The notes beneath the pieces are model-generated. The model searched no databases. It saw nothing but the letters and a program-made list of their open reading frames with translations, and was not told the DNA's origin. Made by a program: the position numbers and the translations under genes. Shown piece after piece: positions 9,148-18,654 of a DNA stretch of 64,000 nt. How positions within the stretch are numbered: position 1 is the first letter of the stretch; every line of letters starts with the position of its first letter. Source of the stretch: Paracoccus sigandri (lineage in GTDB: Bacteria; Pseudomonadota; Alphaproteobacteria; Rhodobacterales; Rhodobacteraceae); the NCBI RefSeq assembly GCF_003709565.1, contig NZ_QNRC01000018.1:17825-81824 (forward strand). The letters run 5' to 3'.

Positions 9148-9719
9148 TGCCGCCCCAGCATGTAGAATTCGTCATTGGGCCGGATGTCGCCGGCATTCAC
9201 CAGCCGGTTCGACATGCCGAAAAAGGCGGCGATGGCGCCGATGTCCCAGATCTCATCTTCGGAAAAACCCGCGTCATGCAGGGCCGCATGGTCGCGGTCG
9301 TCGATCTGCTGGGCGTTCAGCGCCACCTTTTCGGCGTAAGTCAGCATGGCGCGCTGGCGCGGCGTCAGGTCGGCCTTGCGCCAGTTGGTGGCGACCTGGT
9401 CGGCGATCTGCGGGTTCTTCGCCCGGATGCGCAGGATCGCGCCATGGGCGATCACGCAATACTGGCACTGGTTCAGCCCGCTGGTCGCGACCACGATCAG
9501 CTCGCGCTCGGCCTTGCTCAGCCCCTCGTCCTTGTCCATCAGCGCGTCGTGATAGGCAAAGAAGGCGCGGAACTCGGCCGGCCTGTGGGCCAGCGCCAGA
9601 AAGACATTGGGAACGAAGCCCGATTTCTCGGCCACCTTCTCGATCGCCGCGCGGATGTCCTGCGGCAGGCTGGCCAGATCGGGGACCGGAAAGCGGCTGA
9701 TCGGATGGGATTGGGTCAT
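9144..9719 (-). CDS. Carboxymuconolactone decarboxylase/AhpD-like peroxidase-related enzyme
   Basis: A 191-residue all-helical protein. The catalytic CxxC (Cys85-QY-Cys88) with a following His92 in NQCQYCVIAHG is the AhpD/peroxidase-related signature, used for thiol-dependent peroxide reduction. The start at MTQSHP is supported by an AGGAGG ribosome site 6 nt upstream; a longer open frame reads into the divergent lipoprotein gene's promoter region. The C-terminal GAIAAFFGMSNRLVNAGDIRPNDEFY is typical of the uncharacterised peroxidase-related subfamily. It probably acts in the cytosol against peroxides. Confidence 0.88.
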   Translation of the reverse strand: MTQSHPISRFPVPDLASLPQDIRAAIEKVAEKSGFVPNVFLALAHRPAEFRAFFAYHDALMDKDEGLSKAERELIVVATSGLNQCQYCVIAHGAILRIRAKNPQIADQVATNWRKADLTPRQRAMLTYAEKVALNAQQIDDRDHAALHDAGFSEDEIWDIGAIAAFFGMSNRLVNAGDIRPNDEFYMLGRQ

Positions 9720-9844
9720 GGGATGCCTCCTTGCGCGCCACTCTGGCCGAGCCGCCGGGCGGATGGAAGCCCCGGTGCGGGACGCGGGCTTGCAATCCCG
9801 CCCGCGCCGCCGCACAAATCCGGGGACAGGACAGGGGGCAGAGG

Positions 9845-10108
9845 ATGAGGACCGTTCTTCTATTCGCACCGCTGATCGCGGTCGCGGCCTGCGGCGTGAC
9901 CGTGCCGCGCTTCACGCAGACGCCCGAGGAAAGGGCGCTGTCGATGCCCAACCCGGCCTCGGCCCATTGCGTGCGGCTGGGCGGCCGGGTCGAGATCCAG
10001 AGCGAATCCGGCGGCCAGGTCGGCTATTGCCACCTTCCCGACGGCCGCGTGATCGAGGAATGGCTGCTGTTTCGCGCCAGCGAATCCGGGACGGGCCAGG
10101 CAGGCTGA
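9845..10108 (+). CDS. DUF333-domain small lipoprotein
   Basis: An 87-residue protein with a lipoprotein signal peptide ending in the lipobox VAAC (Cys about 17). The rest is one DUF333 domain with the family pattern NPAS-x2-C-x4-GG, a later GYCHLPDGR and EEWLLFRA. The start follows a GAGG-type site. Such proteins are secreted or outer-membrane anchored and have no established function; some are labelled hemolysin-like without evidence. It is divergent from the AhpD-like gene. Confidence 0.82.
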   Translation: MRTVLLFAPLIAVAACGVTVPRFTQTPEERALSMPNPASAHCVRLGGRVEIQSESGGQVGYCHLPDGRVIEEWLLFRASESGTGQAG

Positions 10109-10150
10109 GGCGCGGGGCAGAGCGTCACGATCCGCTCGTCGCCCATCGCC

Positions 10151-11122
10151 TCATCCCCAGATGTCGGGCGTTGCCGGGCAGATCAGCGGACCCACGGTTC
10201 GTATCGCCCCGGCGCCATCCTCCTGCAGCAGCAGCGGGCCGTCCAGGTCCACATAATCCGCGCCTTGCGCCACCAGGATCGCCGGCGCCGTCGCCAGGGA
10301 CGAGGAGATCAGGCTGCCCGCCATGACCTTCAGCCCCTCCCGTCGCGCCGCATCGCGCAGGGCAAGCGCCGCCGTCAGCCCCCCGGCCTTGTCGAGCTTG
10401 ATGTTGACGGCGTCATAGCGGCCCCGCAGCCGCGGCAGCGCCAGGATTTCGTGGCAGCTCTCGTCGGCGCAGACCGGCAGGGGACGCCGGATGCCGGCCA
10501 GCAGCTCGTCATCCTTCGCCGGCAAGGGCTGCTCGATCATGATCACCTTCAGCCTGGCCAGCCGGGGCGCCAGCGACAGATAGTCGTCCAGGGTCCAGCT
10601 CTCGCGCGCGTCGACGACGATCGAGGCGGATGGCGCGGCCGCGTGCACAAGCTCGACCAGCGGCAGGATGTCGGGGCCGTTGAGCAGCAGCTTGAGAATG
10701 TGGTGGATCCTGCCGAAGCGGGCCGCGTCGCGGGCCAGCTGCTCGGGGGTCTCGGTCGAGAGGGTGCGCATCGTGGCCACGGGCCTGGGCTTTTCCAGCC
10801 CGGCCAGCTGCCAGACCGGCCGTCCCGCCAGCTTCGCCTCCAGGTCCCACAGCGCGCAGTCCAGCGCGTTGCGCGCGGGCCCCGCCCGCAGAAGCGTCGG
10901 CAGGTCCTGCCGGGTGAACGTGGGCGGCAACTGGTCCAGCTGCCCCTGCACGCTGGCGATCGACTCGCCATAGCGGGGATAGGGCACGCATTCCCCCCTG
11001 CCCCGACAACCCTGCCGAGTGACGACCACCTCGATCGAATCGACATGCTCCAGCCTGCGGTCGCAAATGGTAAAGCTGCCCGCGCGATAGAGGAGACGAC
11101 GGTGAAAGGTTTCGATGCGCAT
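10151..11122 (-). CDS. Dipeptide epimerase homologue (enolase superfamily) with a lost catalytic lysine
   Basis: A 323-residue relative of L-Ala-D/L-Glu epimerase (YcjG) and DgcA, with the N-terminal capping domain and C-terminal barrel complete. The metal ligands are present: Asp171 (VVDARESW), Glu197 (MIEQPLP) and Asp220 (CADESCHE). The opposite catalytic lysine is also present, Lys242 in NIKLDKAGG. The KxK motif that should supply the other acid/base reads Lys144-Leu-Leu146, and the usual DAN is DAR. Two codons differ from a normal KVK, so a single sequencing error does not explain it. The protein may be inactive or altered in chemistry. It borders a decayed region. Confidence 0.85.
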   Translation of the reverse strand: MRIETFHRRLLYRAGSFTICDRRLEHVDSIEVVVTRQGCRGRGECVPYPRYGESIASVQGQLDQLPPTFTRQDLPTLLRAGPARNALDCALWDLEAKLAGRPVWQLAGLEKPRPVATMRTLSTETPEQLARDAARFGRIHHILKLLLNGPDILPLVELVHAAAPSASIVVDARESWTLDDYLSLAPRLARLKVIMIEQPLPAKDDELLAGIRRPLPVCADESCHEILALPRLRGRYDAVNIKLDKAGGLTAALALRDAARREGLKVMAGSLISSSLATAPAILVAQGADYVDLDGPLLLQEDGAGAIRTVGPLICPATPDIWG

Positions 11123-12319
11123 GGGGGAATGAAAGCACGAACCGCCGGGAAAGTGTGAGAGCCTGTCGGGTATGTTGCGTCCGCAATCCGGCTCATGCGT
11201 CCGAGAAACCACGCATGGACGACTGTTTCCGGGCCAGCGGATGCCGACAGGGGCGGCGGCAGGTGGGTCGCCCTGCCGCCTGTGGGGATCTCTCGCCCCT
11301 GCCCTTCCGGTCAGAGCGCAGCGCGCCGGTTGGCCGCGGCAACTGGCCCGCCCAGACACTGGCGAAACCGCGGATGGCGCCGCCACCCTGCGCCGGCCGG
11401 TGACGCGGCGGCAGGGCGAACGGTGCGATCATCCGGCCGGCGGCCATCGGGGACGAAATCGCCATCTGCTGCTGCGCCAAGCAAGCCCATGCCTGCCATG
11501 TCCAACCCGCGCGGACGGAGGCGGATCACAGCGCAGTTCGCGAAACGCCATACCCAAGTCGCCACCGACGGCAAGCGCCTGCAGGCCGCCTACGCCATCC
11601 ACCTCCCGCAGGGCGTTTCCATGCCGCTTGAAAATATCGCGGTGAGGGTCGCCGCCAGCCGTGGCATCGGCGAGGCGCCGCCTCGGCCTCGGATCGATCC
11701 GGCTTTACCGATGCGAAGTTGGCCGAGGATCTGGCAATCGATCTCCACCTCGATCATGCAAGCCAGCCGCAGCACGGCTTCACCCACAAGCTGTTCAATA
11801 GGGCTGCGGCGCCCCCCTTGCCCACCGATTTTCCACGAGAGACGGACCGTCAGCCGGAAATGACGGCATCCTGGCGCGAAGGACACGGCCAGGCATCCGC
11901 CAGCCAGGCAGCCCATGCCAGTAGACCGGCCGGGACGGCATCGATGCCGCCACGCCGGAAATGTCGCAGCATGGCGGCAAGCCTGATCTCGCAAGCGATC
12001 CGACATCTTTCGTCTTGATCCCCGACCATACGTCCAACTCCGGCCGTCCCGGAGGCGTTGAGGCGACCCATGCCTGAACAGGCAACCGCCATTCCTTCAA
12101 GAGCGGTCGCGAGGGCTGCAAATCTGGGTGCCATTGCTCCATCAGCCAAGTGTATGCATGGCGCCTTCAGTACGATCGACAGTGACCAACCGGGGCGATC
12201 CGGTCCCCAATGGCTTGAGGGATCACATCATGGCCGCAACCCGGCTGCAGATATGACGGCCAGGCCAACCCTCCGGATCGCCCAGCCGAAGCGCCCAATC
12301 ATCCGCAGGACATCGCCCA
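11123..12319. other. Gene-poor decayed region, left part
   Basis: About 1.2 kb without a recognisable gene. Short frames exist on both strands but none carries a known motif, a ribosome site or codon use like the neighbours. GC is somewhat lower and evenly spread over codon positions. It probably represents old pseudogene or mobile-element debris; nothing here could be named. Confidence 0.6.
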
Positions 12320-12955
12320 TGCGCCCCGGCGGCAGAACAGTCCGTTCTCTCCGAGGCCCATTCTTTCGGCCGAACATGATGCCCGTGCCATCACGCCCAC
12401 AGATCGCGGCACGATACCTGCGAGCATCGAAAACATCATCCCCGCCACGAGACCGATCTGTTCATCGGCCCGGTTCTGCTCCAGCGGACCGGACAGGAGG
12501 GGACTGTCGCCCTTGCGCCTTGAGCTCGGTTCCACCGCCCGAATACCCCGATTGCCCCTTCATCACCAGAGGACCTCGCGATTCCGGCATCGGCAATGCA
12601 CGCCATGCTTGCAGATCAGTCATGCACCATCGCCCGGACACCTGATCCCGATGCTGTCCACCAGCAGATTGAACGGGCCGGCCCACTGCGGTTCGTTATC
12701 CGCGTCACAATGGCCCTCGCCTGCGGCTCAGAGTAAAAAACGCTGATATTATCCGATCCAGACCCACCATCTGCAACCTTGCTGGGGCAACATCCCCACC
12801 GTGTGCCGCAGCGGCAAGCCGCGCAGAACCGCTACCATCAGGCCGAGCCGGATCGTCGCGCAGGAGAAGACCGGAGTTCCGCGGGGCGGGCAGCCTTGCG
12901 GTTTCGCCTGCCCCTTGCTCAGCCAGATCAGCAGGTTGTCGATTCATTTGAATGA
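12320..12955 (-). pseudogene. Decayed IS5-family (DDE) transposase
   Basis: Pieced together over frameshifts and stops on the minus strand, the translation matches IS5-type transposases in order. An N-terminal NLLIWLSKG piece (about 12913-12940) comes first, then PVFSCATIRLGLM..VLRGLPLRHT. GPFNLLVDSIGI with the first catalytic Asp follows (about 12635-12680), then GDGA-stop-LICKHG and AVEPSSRRKGDSPLLSGPLEQ. Intact relatives read LLVDSTGI and GDSPVLPDLL at these places. At least one internal stop and several frame changes are visible, and the conserved C-terminal DDE Glu region is not found. No terminal inverted repeats could be recognised. The element is dead. Confidence 0.75.
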
Positions 12956-13649
12956 AACGACATCCGAGCGCATCGTTACGGAATTTCGAGTTCATGATGC
13001 GGTAACGCATGGGTGCTAGCCTGATCATGGTGGTATCTCCAGCCGCCGCTCTCGCCTCGTGAATCCCGCGGAAGGCGGGGTTCCGTGAGAAAGCCGACCA
13101 GCAGATTCCAAGATCGAGAAGCCGGCCCAAAGCATCATGAGCGTCAAGCTTCATGGCAGGGCGAGCCATGACACCGATTGCCGGTTCAACATATTCTCTG
13201 TTAATATGAACAAGGCTGATCACTTCTTGAGGTTCTTCTTTTCGGTGCCGTATCTTCCTCATCCGGATCTCGGCCAAGTAACGACTCCGCGCGGATAAAA
13301 TATGGCCCTCGCGCAACAAGGAGCCGAAATCCGACCCATAAATGGATCATTCCGTGAAAACCCAACCAAAGCAGGAAGAACAACGAAATACCATCTCAGA
13401 TCAGACAGCGAAAAGCCGATTGACATCTCGCCAAATTACCGCTCCAAGATATCTTTGGAGATGCCATATTCTTCATGCTCTGCGCTTGCGACCACATCAC
13501 CCGCAAGATTCTCGCCTTCACCCCGCCGATATCGGGCGCTTTGTCCCATCATCATCCAGCTGGCGGCGCGGGTCGTCGGGCCCGACAGGCGTGAGATGAA
13601 CGTAGCCCCGGCCAGCTGGTCGAGTTGTCCGAAACCGACGACAGATATT
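12956..13649. other. Gene-poor decayed region, right part
   Basis: About 700 nt between the transposase remnant and flgI, with lower GC than the chromosome average. A minus-strand frame directly after flgI (stop near 13436) and another ending near 13201 stay open for 60-80 codons but match nothing I know. It may hold remains of flagellar genes that once followed flgI; this is inference only. Confidence 0.5.
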
Positions 13650-14750
13650 CTATTCGACCACCAGATCCGCGTGCAAAGCACCTGCCGAATGAATGGATTT
13701 CAAGATATCAATCATATCCCTGGGACGCACGCCCAATGCATTCAACCCTTCGACCAGGTCACCAAGCGAAGCCTCACTCCCAACTTCGGCAAATCCGATA
13801 CCAGGCTCATCGCCGATCTCAGCATAAGTCCGCGGAACCGTAATCGTTTCGCCGATCGCAAATGGATTTGGCTGCGACACCTGCAAAGCCTCGCTGACCT
13901 TGAGTGTAAGATTTCCTTGGGATACCGCCACGCGGGATATACGAACTTGATCGCCCATCACAATCGTTCCCGTCTTGTGATCGATGACCACCCTGGCACG
14001 ATTCTCCGGTTGAATGAGAATGTTTTCGATACGGCTCAGAACGCGCGATGGATTGACCTGGCCAAGCTGGCGAAACCCCACGATAACTGTTCCACTGTCA
14101 TGCGCAAGCGCAATCTGACGCCTGAAATCCCTGTTTATGGCATCTTCGATACGGGTTGCTGTCGTGAAATCTGCATTTCTCAACGCAATTCTAATGTTGT
14201 TTATCAAGGAGAAATCAAAACTCACCTCTCGTTCGACTCGTGCGCCAACTGGTATCTTACCTGCGGTCGGCACCCCCTCCACAACCCTAGCCGCGTCCCC
14301 CGACACGGATACGCCACCAGCAATAATAGAGCCCTGAGCCACAGCATAAATATTCCCATCTGCTGCTTTTAGAGGCGTCATCACAAGCGTGCCCCCAAGC
14401 AAACTTTTCGCATCTCCGATTGTCGAGACGCTGGCGTCTATCCTGCTACCCGAGCGCGCAAACTCAGGCAATGTCGCTGTAACGATCACCGCAGCAACGT
14501 TCTTTGAACGCAACGCGTCATCAGTTACATTCACCCCAAGACGTTCCAGGAAACCGGCCAGCATTTCTTCCGTAAAGGGCGCGTTCCGCATGCTGTCGCC
14601 AGTACCATCCAGACCAACAACCAACCCATACCCAACCAGATCATTGCCGCGGACTCCATCGAAGTCTGCCAGGTCCTTGATACGAACTGGTGTCGCCTCG
14701 GCAAAAACCGTAGAGAACAGCATCGCCAGTATAAGAAATATACCCTTCAC
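13650..14750 (-). CDS. flgI: Flagellar P-ring protein FlgI
   Basis: A 366-residue periplasmic protein that assembles the P ring around the flagellar rod in the peptidoglycan. It has a signal peptide (MKGIFLILAMLFSTVFAEA), then the diagnostic RIKDLADFDGVRGNDLVGYG and GLVVGLDGTGDS segments and a C-terminal LNALGVRPRDMIDILKSI helix. The GTG start overlaps the flgL stop (GTGA). The length is normal and the frame intact. Base composition is unusually low in GC, as in flgL. It is the last flagellar gene before the decayed region. Confidence 0.95.
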   Translation of the reverse strand: MKGIFLILAMLFSTVFAEATPVRIKDLADFDGVRGNDLVGYGLVVGLDGTGDSMRNAPFTEEMLAGFLERLGVNVTDDALRSKNVAAVIVTATLPEFARSGSRIDASVSTIGDAKSLLGGTLVMTPLKAADGNIYAVAQGSIIAGGVSVSGDAARVVEGVPTAGKIPVGARVEREVSFDFSLINNIRIALRNADFTTATRIEDAINRDFRRQIALAHDSGTVIVGFRQLGQVNPSRVLSRIENILIQPENRARVVIDHKTGTIVMGDQVRISRVAVSQGNLTLKVSEALQVSQPNPFAIGETITVPRTYAEIGDEPGIGFAEVGSEASLGDLVEGLNALGVRPRDMIDILKSIHSAGALHADLVVE

Positions 14751-15760
14751 CGAACATAATCCACAAGCTTGAGCTTCGACAGACGATTAGTAACTGCGTA
14801 TAGTGCTTGCAGTCGGCTCTCCACATCGCTCAGCGCCAGAGATGTTTCATAAGGGTTAGCAGAACGAATATCGTTTCGCGAGATCTTCAGTGAGTCCGAT
14901 AGCGTTGAGTTTTCTGCGATATTCCTCTCGATGGATTGAGCAAAATGGCCAATCTTGGCTTGCGCCGAGATCAGCAAAGGATCACTGTCATAGATGATTC
15001 CTCCCCCAAGGCGCATCAGCTCACGCTGCTGAGAAACATCGGTGGAAAGAACGCCTCTACTCACCAGGGAAGATATCGCCATACCTTTCAAGGTATCGCG
15101 TATTTCCGGAGCACCTGCATTTACATCGAGAACAACGACGCGCCCCTCAGAAACCATGAATTGCCGGCCATCATCATTACCTCTATAGGCGATGTCCAGA
15201 AACCCACCAGAACCAGAAGGAGAATCAAACCAATCGCTTACCGCCTGGACAATGTCGCTAGCGATGGTTAGCCCCGAAATCATTCCTTGAATAATATCCA
15301 GAATCTCGGGACCGGACATAAGCGGAGGCTGATCCGTGGCCGTGCCCGAAAACACATGATAACTGCCGAAGCTCGTATTCAATCGAGTCACAATCAGATC
15401 GAGATTTTTTGCAACCTGACCAGAGCGTTCCAGCAGTAGCGAGGCACTTTCTCCGACAGGTTCATTGATCAGATTGATCGCAATATTCGACGAAACTGAC
15501 TGAATTGAATCGAGTGCAGCACCCATCATTTTCGCCAGGCCATCAGCCTCGACGGAGATGCGATGAAACTCTTCCGCCACCGAAATCTTGTCTTCGATCG
15601 CACGCAAGGATTGGGTGTTCCCCAAAACACGCTGGCCGATATCCGAAACTTCGCCACTTGCGAGCTCCTCGGTCAGGACGTTCAGGGTCGTCTTCAAGCG
15701 ACCAGCCGCGGATTGCAGTGCGAGGGCGCGGGCCTGATCGCCAACGGAGTAGATGCTCAT
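14747..15760 (-). CDS. flgL: Flagellar hook-filament junction protein FlgL
   Basis: A 337-residue flagellin-like protein linking hook and filament. The N-terminal helical region (SIYSVGDQARALALQSAAGRL) and C-terminal helix (SLALSDVESRLQALYAVTNRLSKL) form the paired D0/D1 coiled coils, with a variable middle. The start lies 2 nt after the flgK stop and the end overlaps flgI, so it is mid-operon. GC is near 50%, well below flgE and motB. The frame shows no damage. Confidence 0.9.
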   Translation of the reverse strand: MSIYSVGDQARALALQSAAGRLKTTLNVLTEELASGEVSDIGQRVLGNTQSLRAIEDKISVAEEFHRISVEADGLAKMMGAALDSIQSVSSNIAINLINEPVGESASLLLERSGQVAKNLDLIVTRLNTSFGSYHVFSGTATDQPPLMSGPEILDIIQGMISGLTIASDIVQAVSDWFDSPSGSGGFLDIAYRGNDDGRQFMVSEGRVVVLDVNAGAPEIRDTLKGMAISSLVSRGVLSTDVSQQRELMRLGGGIIYDSDPLLISAQAKIGHFAQSIERNIAENSTLSDSLKISRNDIRSANPYETSLALSDVESRLQALYAVTNRLSKLKLVDYVR

Positions 15761-15762
15761 CT

Positions 15763-17208
15763 TCAGATCCTCAGTATATGATCCATCATTTCATCAATTG
15801 CCTGAATGACCCGAGCGTTCGCGGCATAGGCATGTTCGTACTGAAGAAGTCTTTGCATTTCGAAATCACTGTCGACTCCAAGCGACATGAAACGCCAGGT
15901 GATCGTTTCGTAACGGCTATTGCGAATGGTGCTGTCGGATTCCGCAAAGACACGTCTCGTCACGATACGCGATTCGAGCTCTGCCATACGCTTCGAAAGC
16001 GTACCCTGCCCTTCGAAAGCACCAGAGGAGGGAGGGGCTGCAACCGCATCAAGCGCCGTAATCCATCGCAAGAGTTGCGCTGGGTCTGCCACCTCGCCGG
16101 GTGTCGTCGCGGCCAATCCAGCCCGGATCCTCCAGGGCTCCGTAACGGCGGCAGAATTGACGGAGATGCGGCCAGCCAATCCGGTCATCGTCGAGAGCGA
16201 GACCGCGCCGCCTGCATTGGTGAAAAGCCCCGGCTCGCCATTTGCCAAGCTGGGATCGGCATCGGGGCCGGAAAGCCTGTTGTAGAGTTCCAGCGCGATC
16301 GAATCGATCTCGTGCTGCAGCTGGGGCGCAAGCTCATCGCGGATCGCAAAATTCGCGGCCAGGGATCCCCCGGCGAACAGGCGCATCCCGCCGGCGGAAA
16401 GATCGACGCTATCCTGTTGCAACACGCCGACTGGCGGCGTGCCCACCGTCATCTCTGGCGTCAGTTGTCCCGCCGGCTGAAAACCCAACCGGATCGGTTT
16501 GCTGCCGTCAAGCAGGACCGCACCTTCGGTGGTGAACAGGGCGACCTGGTCGTTGTCTCGCAGGACCTCCTGCACGGGCACGATACTGGCGATCTGGCCG
16601 ATCACGGCCTGCCTTTCATCCTTCAGGGAAGAGGCATCCGAACCTTCGGCAGAGATGATCGCAATGCGCCGGTTGAGATAGGCGACACGTTCCAGGCTGG
16701 CATTGAGACGTGCGACCTCCGAGGCGATGGCCGCATCGGCTTTCGTGCGCGCCTCCTGAACCACCTTGCTCGTGGTGTTCAGCTGGTGCGCAAGATCCTC
16801 GGCGGCGGCGATCACCGTGGACAGGCGCAGATTGTCATCCGGCCGTGCGCTGGCAGAAAGCAGGGCGGCCTGGAAGGCGGTCAGCACATTGCCCAAGCTG
16901 CCTGCCTCTCCCGGCAATCCTATCACCGTTTCCATATCCTTCGTGAAGGCCAGCTTCACCGCGGCCTCGGAACGGGCGGCCTCGGCAAGCCGCGTCTCTG
17001 CCAGAAGCCCCGCATTGACGATGCGTGCGATGCCGTGAATCCGCACCCCGCCACTATTCGCGCCGAGGCTCTGGGGCGACAACTCGACCTCGCGGCGCGC
17101 GTAGCCCGGCGTGGAGGCGTTGGCGAGGTTTGCCGCAACCGTTTCGGTTCCCCTGGAGACCGCCGTCAGACCCGACATGGCGTTGGACAGGGCGCGCGCT
17201 ATGCTCAT
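15763..17208 (-). CDS. flgK: Flagellar hook-associated protein FlgK
   Basis: A 481-residue hook-filament junction protein. It has the N-terminal flagellar rod motif (MSGLTAVSRGTETVAANLANASTPGYARREV) and a C-terminal helix ending NARVIQAIDEMMDHILRI. The start at MSIARALSN is preceded by GAGGAACC; a longer frame would run into flgE. GC falls sharply within the 3' third (below about position 16050), so the two ends of this gene look compositionally different. It lies 43 nt behind flgE. Confidence 0.93.
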   Translation of the reverse strand: MSIARALSNAMSGLTAVSRGTETVAANLANASTPGYARREVELSPQSLGANSGGVRIHGIARIVNAGLLAETRLAEAARSEAAVKLAFTKDMETVIGLPGEAGSLGNVLTAFQAALLSASARPDDNLRLSTVIAAAEDLAHQLNTTSKVVQEARTKADAAIASEVARLNASLERVAYLNRRIAIISAEGSDASSLKDERQAVIGQIASIVPVQEVLRDNDQVALFTTEGAVLLDGSKPIRLGFQPAGQLTPEMTVGTPPVGVLQQDSVDLSAGGMRLFAGGSLAANFAIRDELAPQLQHEIDSIALELYNRLSGPDADPSLANGEPGLFTNAGGAVSLSTMTGLAGRISVNSAAVTEPWRIRAGLAATTPGEVADPAQLLRWITALDAVAAPPSSGAFEGQGTLSKRMAELESRIVTRRVFAESDSTIRNSRYETITWRFMSLGVDSDFEMQRLLQYEHAYAANARVIQAIDEMMDHILRI

Positions 17209-17251
17209 GCTCGGTTCCTCTTTGTCATCTCTCGGCCGGTCACGACGGCCC

Positions 17252-18568
17252 TCAGCGCTTGATATTCGTGGTTTCCTGCAGCATCTCGTCCACGGTCTGG
17301 ATGACCTTGGCATTGGACGAATAGGCGCGTTGCGTCGTGATCATGTGGGTCAGTTCCTGGGCGATATCGGTGGTCGATGCCTCCAGCGCATGGCCCATGA
17401 TGGCGCCGGTCGGCCCGTCGCCCGCATCCCACATGAACATGCTGCCGGAATGGGGCGAGATCTTGTAGGTCTGTGCATCAAGCGCCAGCAGCCCGTCGGG
17501 ATTCGGGACGTCCACCAGCGGGATCTGATAGAGCGTCTTAACGAAACCGGTATCGTAGGTGGCGCGCAGGAAGCCGTCCTCGTTGATCTCGACCGTGACG
17601 AGATTGCCGACAGGCGAGCCGTTCTTCGAAATCGGGGAAGGCGAGAAGCTGGCGGAAAGCTGGCGCATGCCCGTCGTCCCGCCCGGCGCGCCGATGACCA
17701 TGCTCAGCGGTCCGCCGGCCACCTGCAGATCGAGTGTCCCCGCCACCGGGTCATAGGCACCGCCGGACAGGACAGTCACCGAGGAAATGCTGCCGCCATT
17801 CGCCTGGCTGTCATCAAAGACGATCCGGTAGGATCCGACAAGGTTCGAGGCCGGGTCCGACGCCGAATCCCGCACCTCCATCACCCAGGTGTTTGACATG
17901 CCGCTGGCGACGCTGGTGTCGGGAATGAAGGTCAGATCGAGCGATTCGGATGTCCCGAGATTTCCGAAATATTCGATCTTCAGGGGCAGCGAATCGCCGG
18001 TCGCATCCGGGCGGGTCTGCGCCGCGGGCAGGGTCACCGCCATCGAGATCCGGGTCGTCGGATCGCCGACGGTCTGGTGGGGCGAGATCTGCACCGGCTC
18101 AAGCGTGCCCATCGTGTCGCGCGGCATGACCGGGACGGTCCCGTCCGACTGCGCCGGCCAGCCCAGCAGCACCAGCCCCGAGGCGGTGCGCAGAATGCCG
18201 GCATCGTCGGGACGGAAAGAGCCGGTCCGGGTCATCATCATCGGCAATGTCTCGAAGCCGTTGTCCAGGTCGACCGCCGAGGTCACCGGCAGCATCCCGC
18301 GCCCGTCGATCGCGATATCCAGCGGATGGGTGGTGGTGATCAGGGCGCCGTCCTCGGCGATGATACGCTTCGTCGTGGCGCGAACGCCGCCCGCCGAATA
18401 ATGGCCGCTGGTGCGATGCTGGTTCAGGACCAGCGAGTCGAATTCCGCCTCCATCCGCTTGTAGCCGTTGGTGCCGGAATTCGCGATATTGTCCGAGATC
18501 GTCGCCAGCCGGGTGGCATTGGCCGCAAGCCCGGCGACACCGGCATTCATGGCAGAGGACATGGACAT
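17252..18568 (-). CDS. flgE: Flagellar hook protein FlgE
   Basis: A 438-residue hook subunit with the conserved N-terminus (SSAMNAGVAGLAANATRLATISDNIANSGTNGYKR) and C-terminal FlgBCE motif (THMITTQRAYSSNAKVIQTVDEMLQETTNIKR). The middle is variable and rich in Asp/Gly/Thr, as expected. An in-frame ATG two codons downstream is an equally possible start. GC is high, like the chromosome. It heads the flgE-flgK-flgL-flgI run, 86 nt downstream of motB. Confidence 0.95.
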   Translation of the reverse strand: MSMSSAMNAGVAGLAANATRLATISDNIANSGTNGYKRMEAEFDSLVLNQHRTSGHYSAGGVRATTKRIIAEDGALITTTHPLDIAIDGRGMLPVTSAVDLDNGFETLPMMMTRTGSFRPDDAGILRTASGLVLLGWPAQSDGTVPVMPRDTMGTLEPVQISPHQTVGDPTTRISMAVTLPAAQTRPDATGDSLPLKIEYFGNLGTSESLDLTFIPDTSVASGMSNTWVMEVRDSASDPASNLVGSYRIVFDDSQANGGSISSVTVLSGGAYDPVAGTLDLQVAGGPLSMVIGAPGGTTGMRQLSASFSPSPISKNGSPVGNLVTVEINEDGFLRATYDTGFVKTLYQIPLVDVPNPDGLLALDAQTYKISPHSGSMFMWDAGDGPTGAIMGHALEASTTDIAQELTHMITTQRAYSSNAKVIQTVDEMLQETTNIKR

Positions 18569-18654
18569 GGAAGCGGACCTTTCACTATCTGATGTTCGGG
18601 GCAGTATTCGGGGCAGAGCTTAAGATTCGCCTAATGCGCGCGGGCCTCTGCGCG

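Noticed and set aside
13436..13681. 81-codon minus-strand frame directly behind flgI as a flagellar gene
   Set aside because: No match to FliP, FlgJ, FliL or other expected neighbours and no ribosome site; treated as part of the decayed region.
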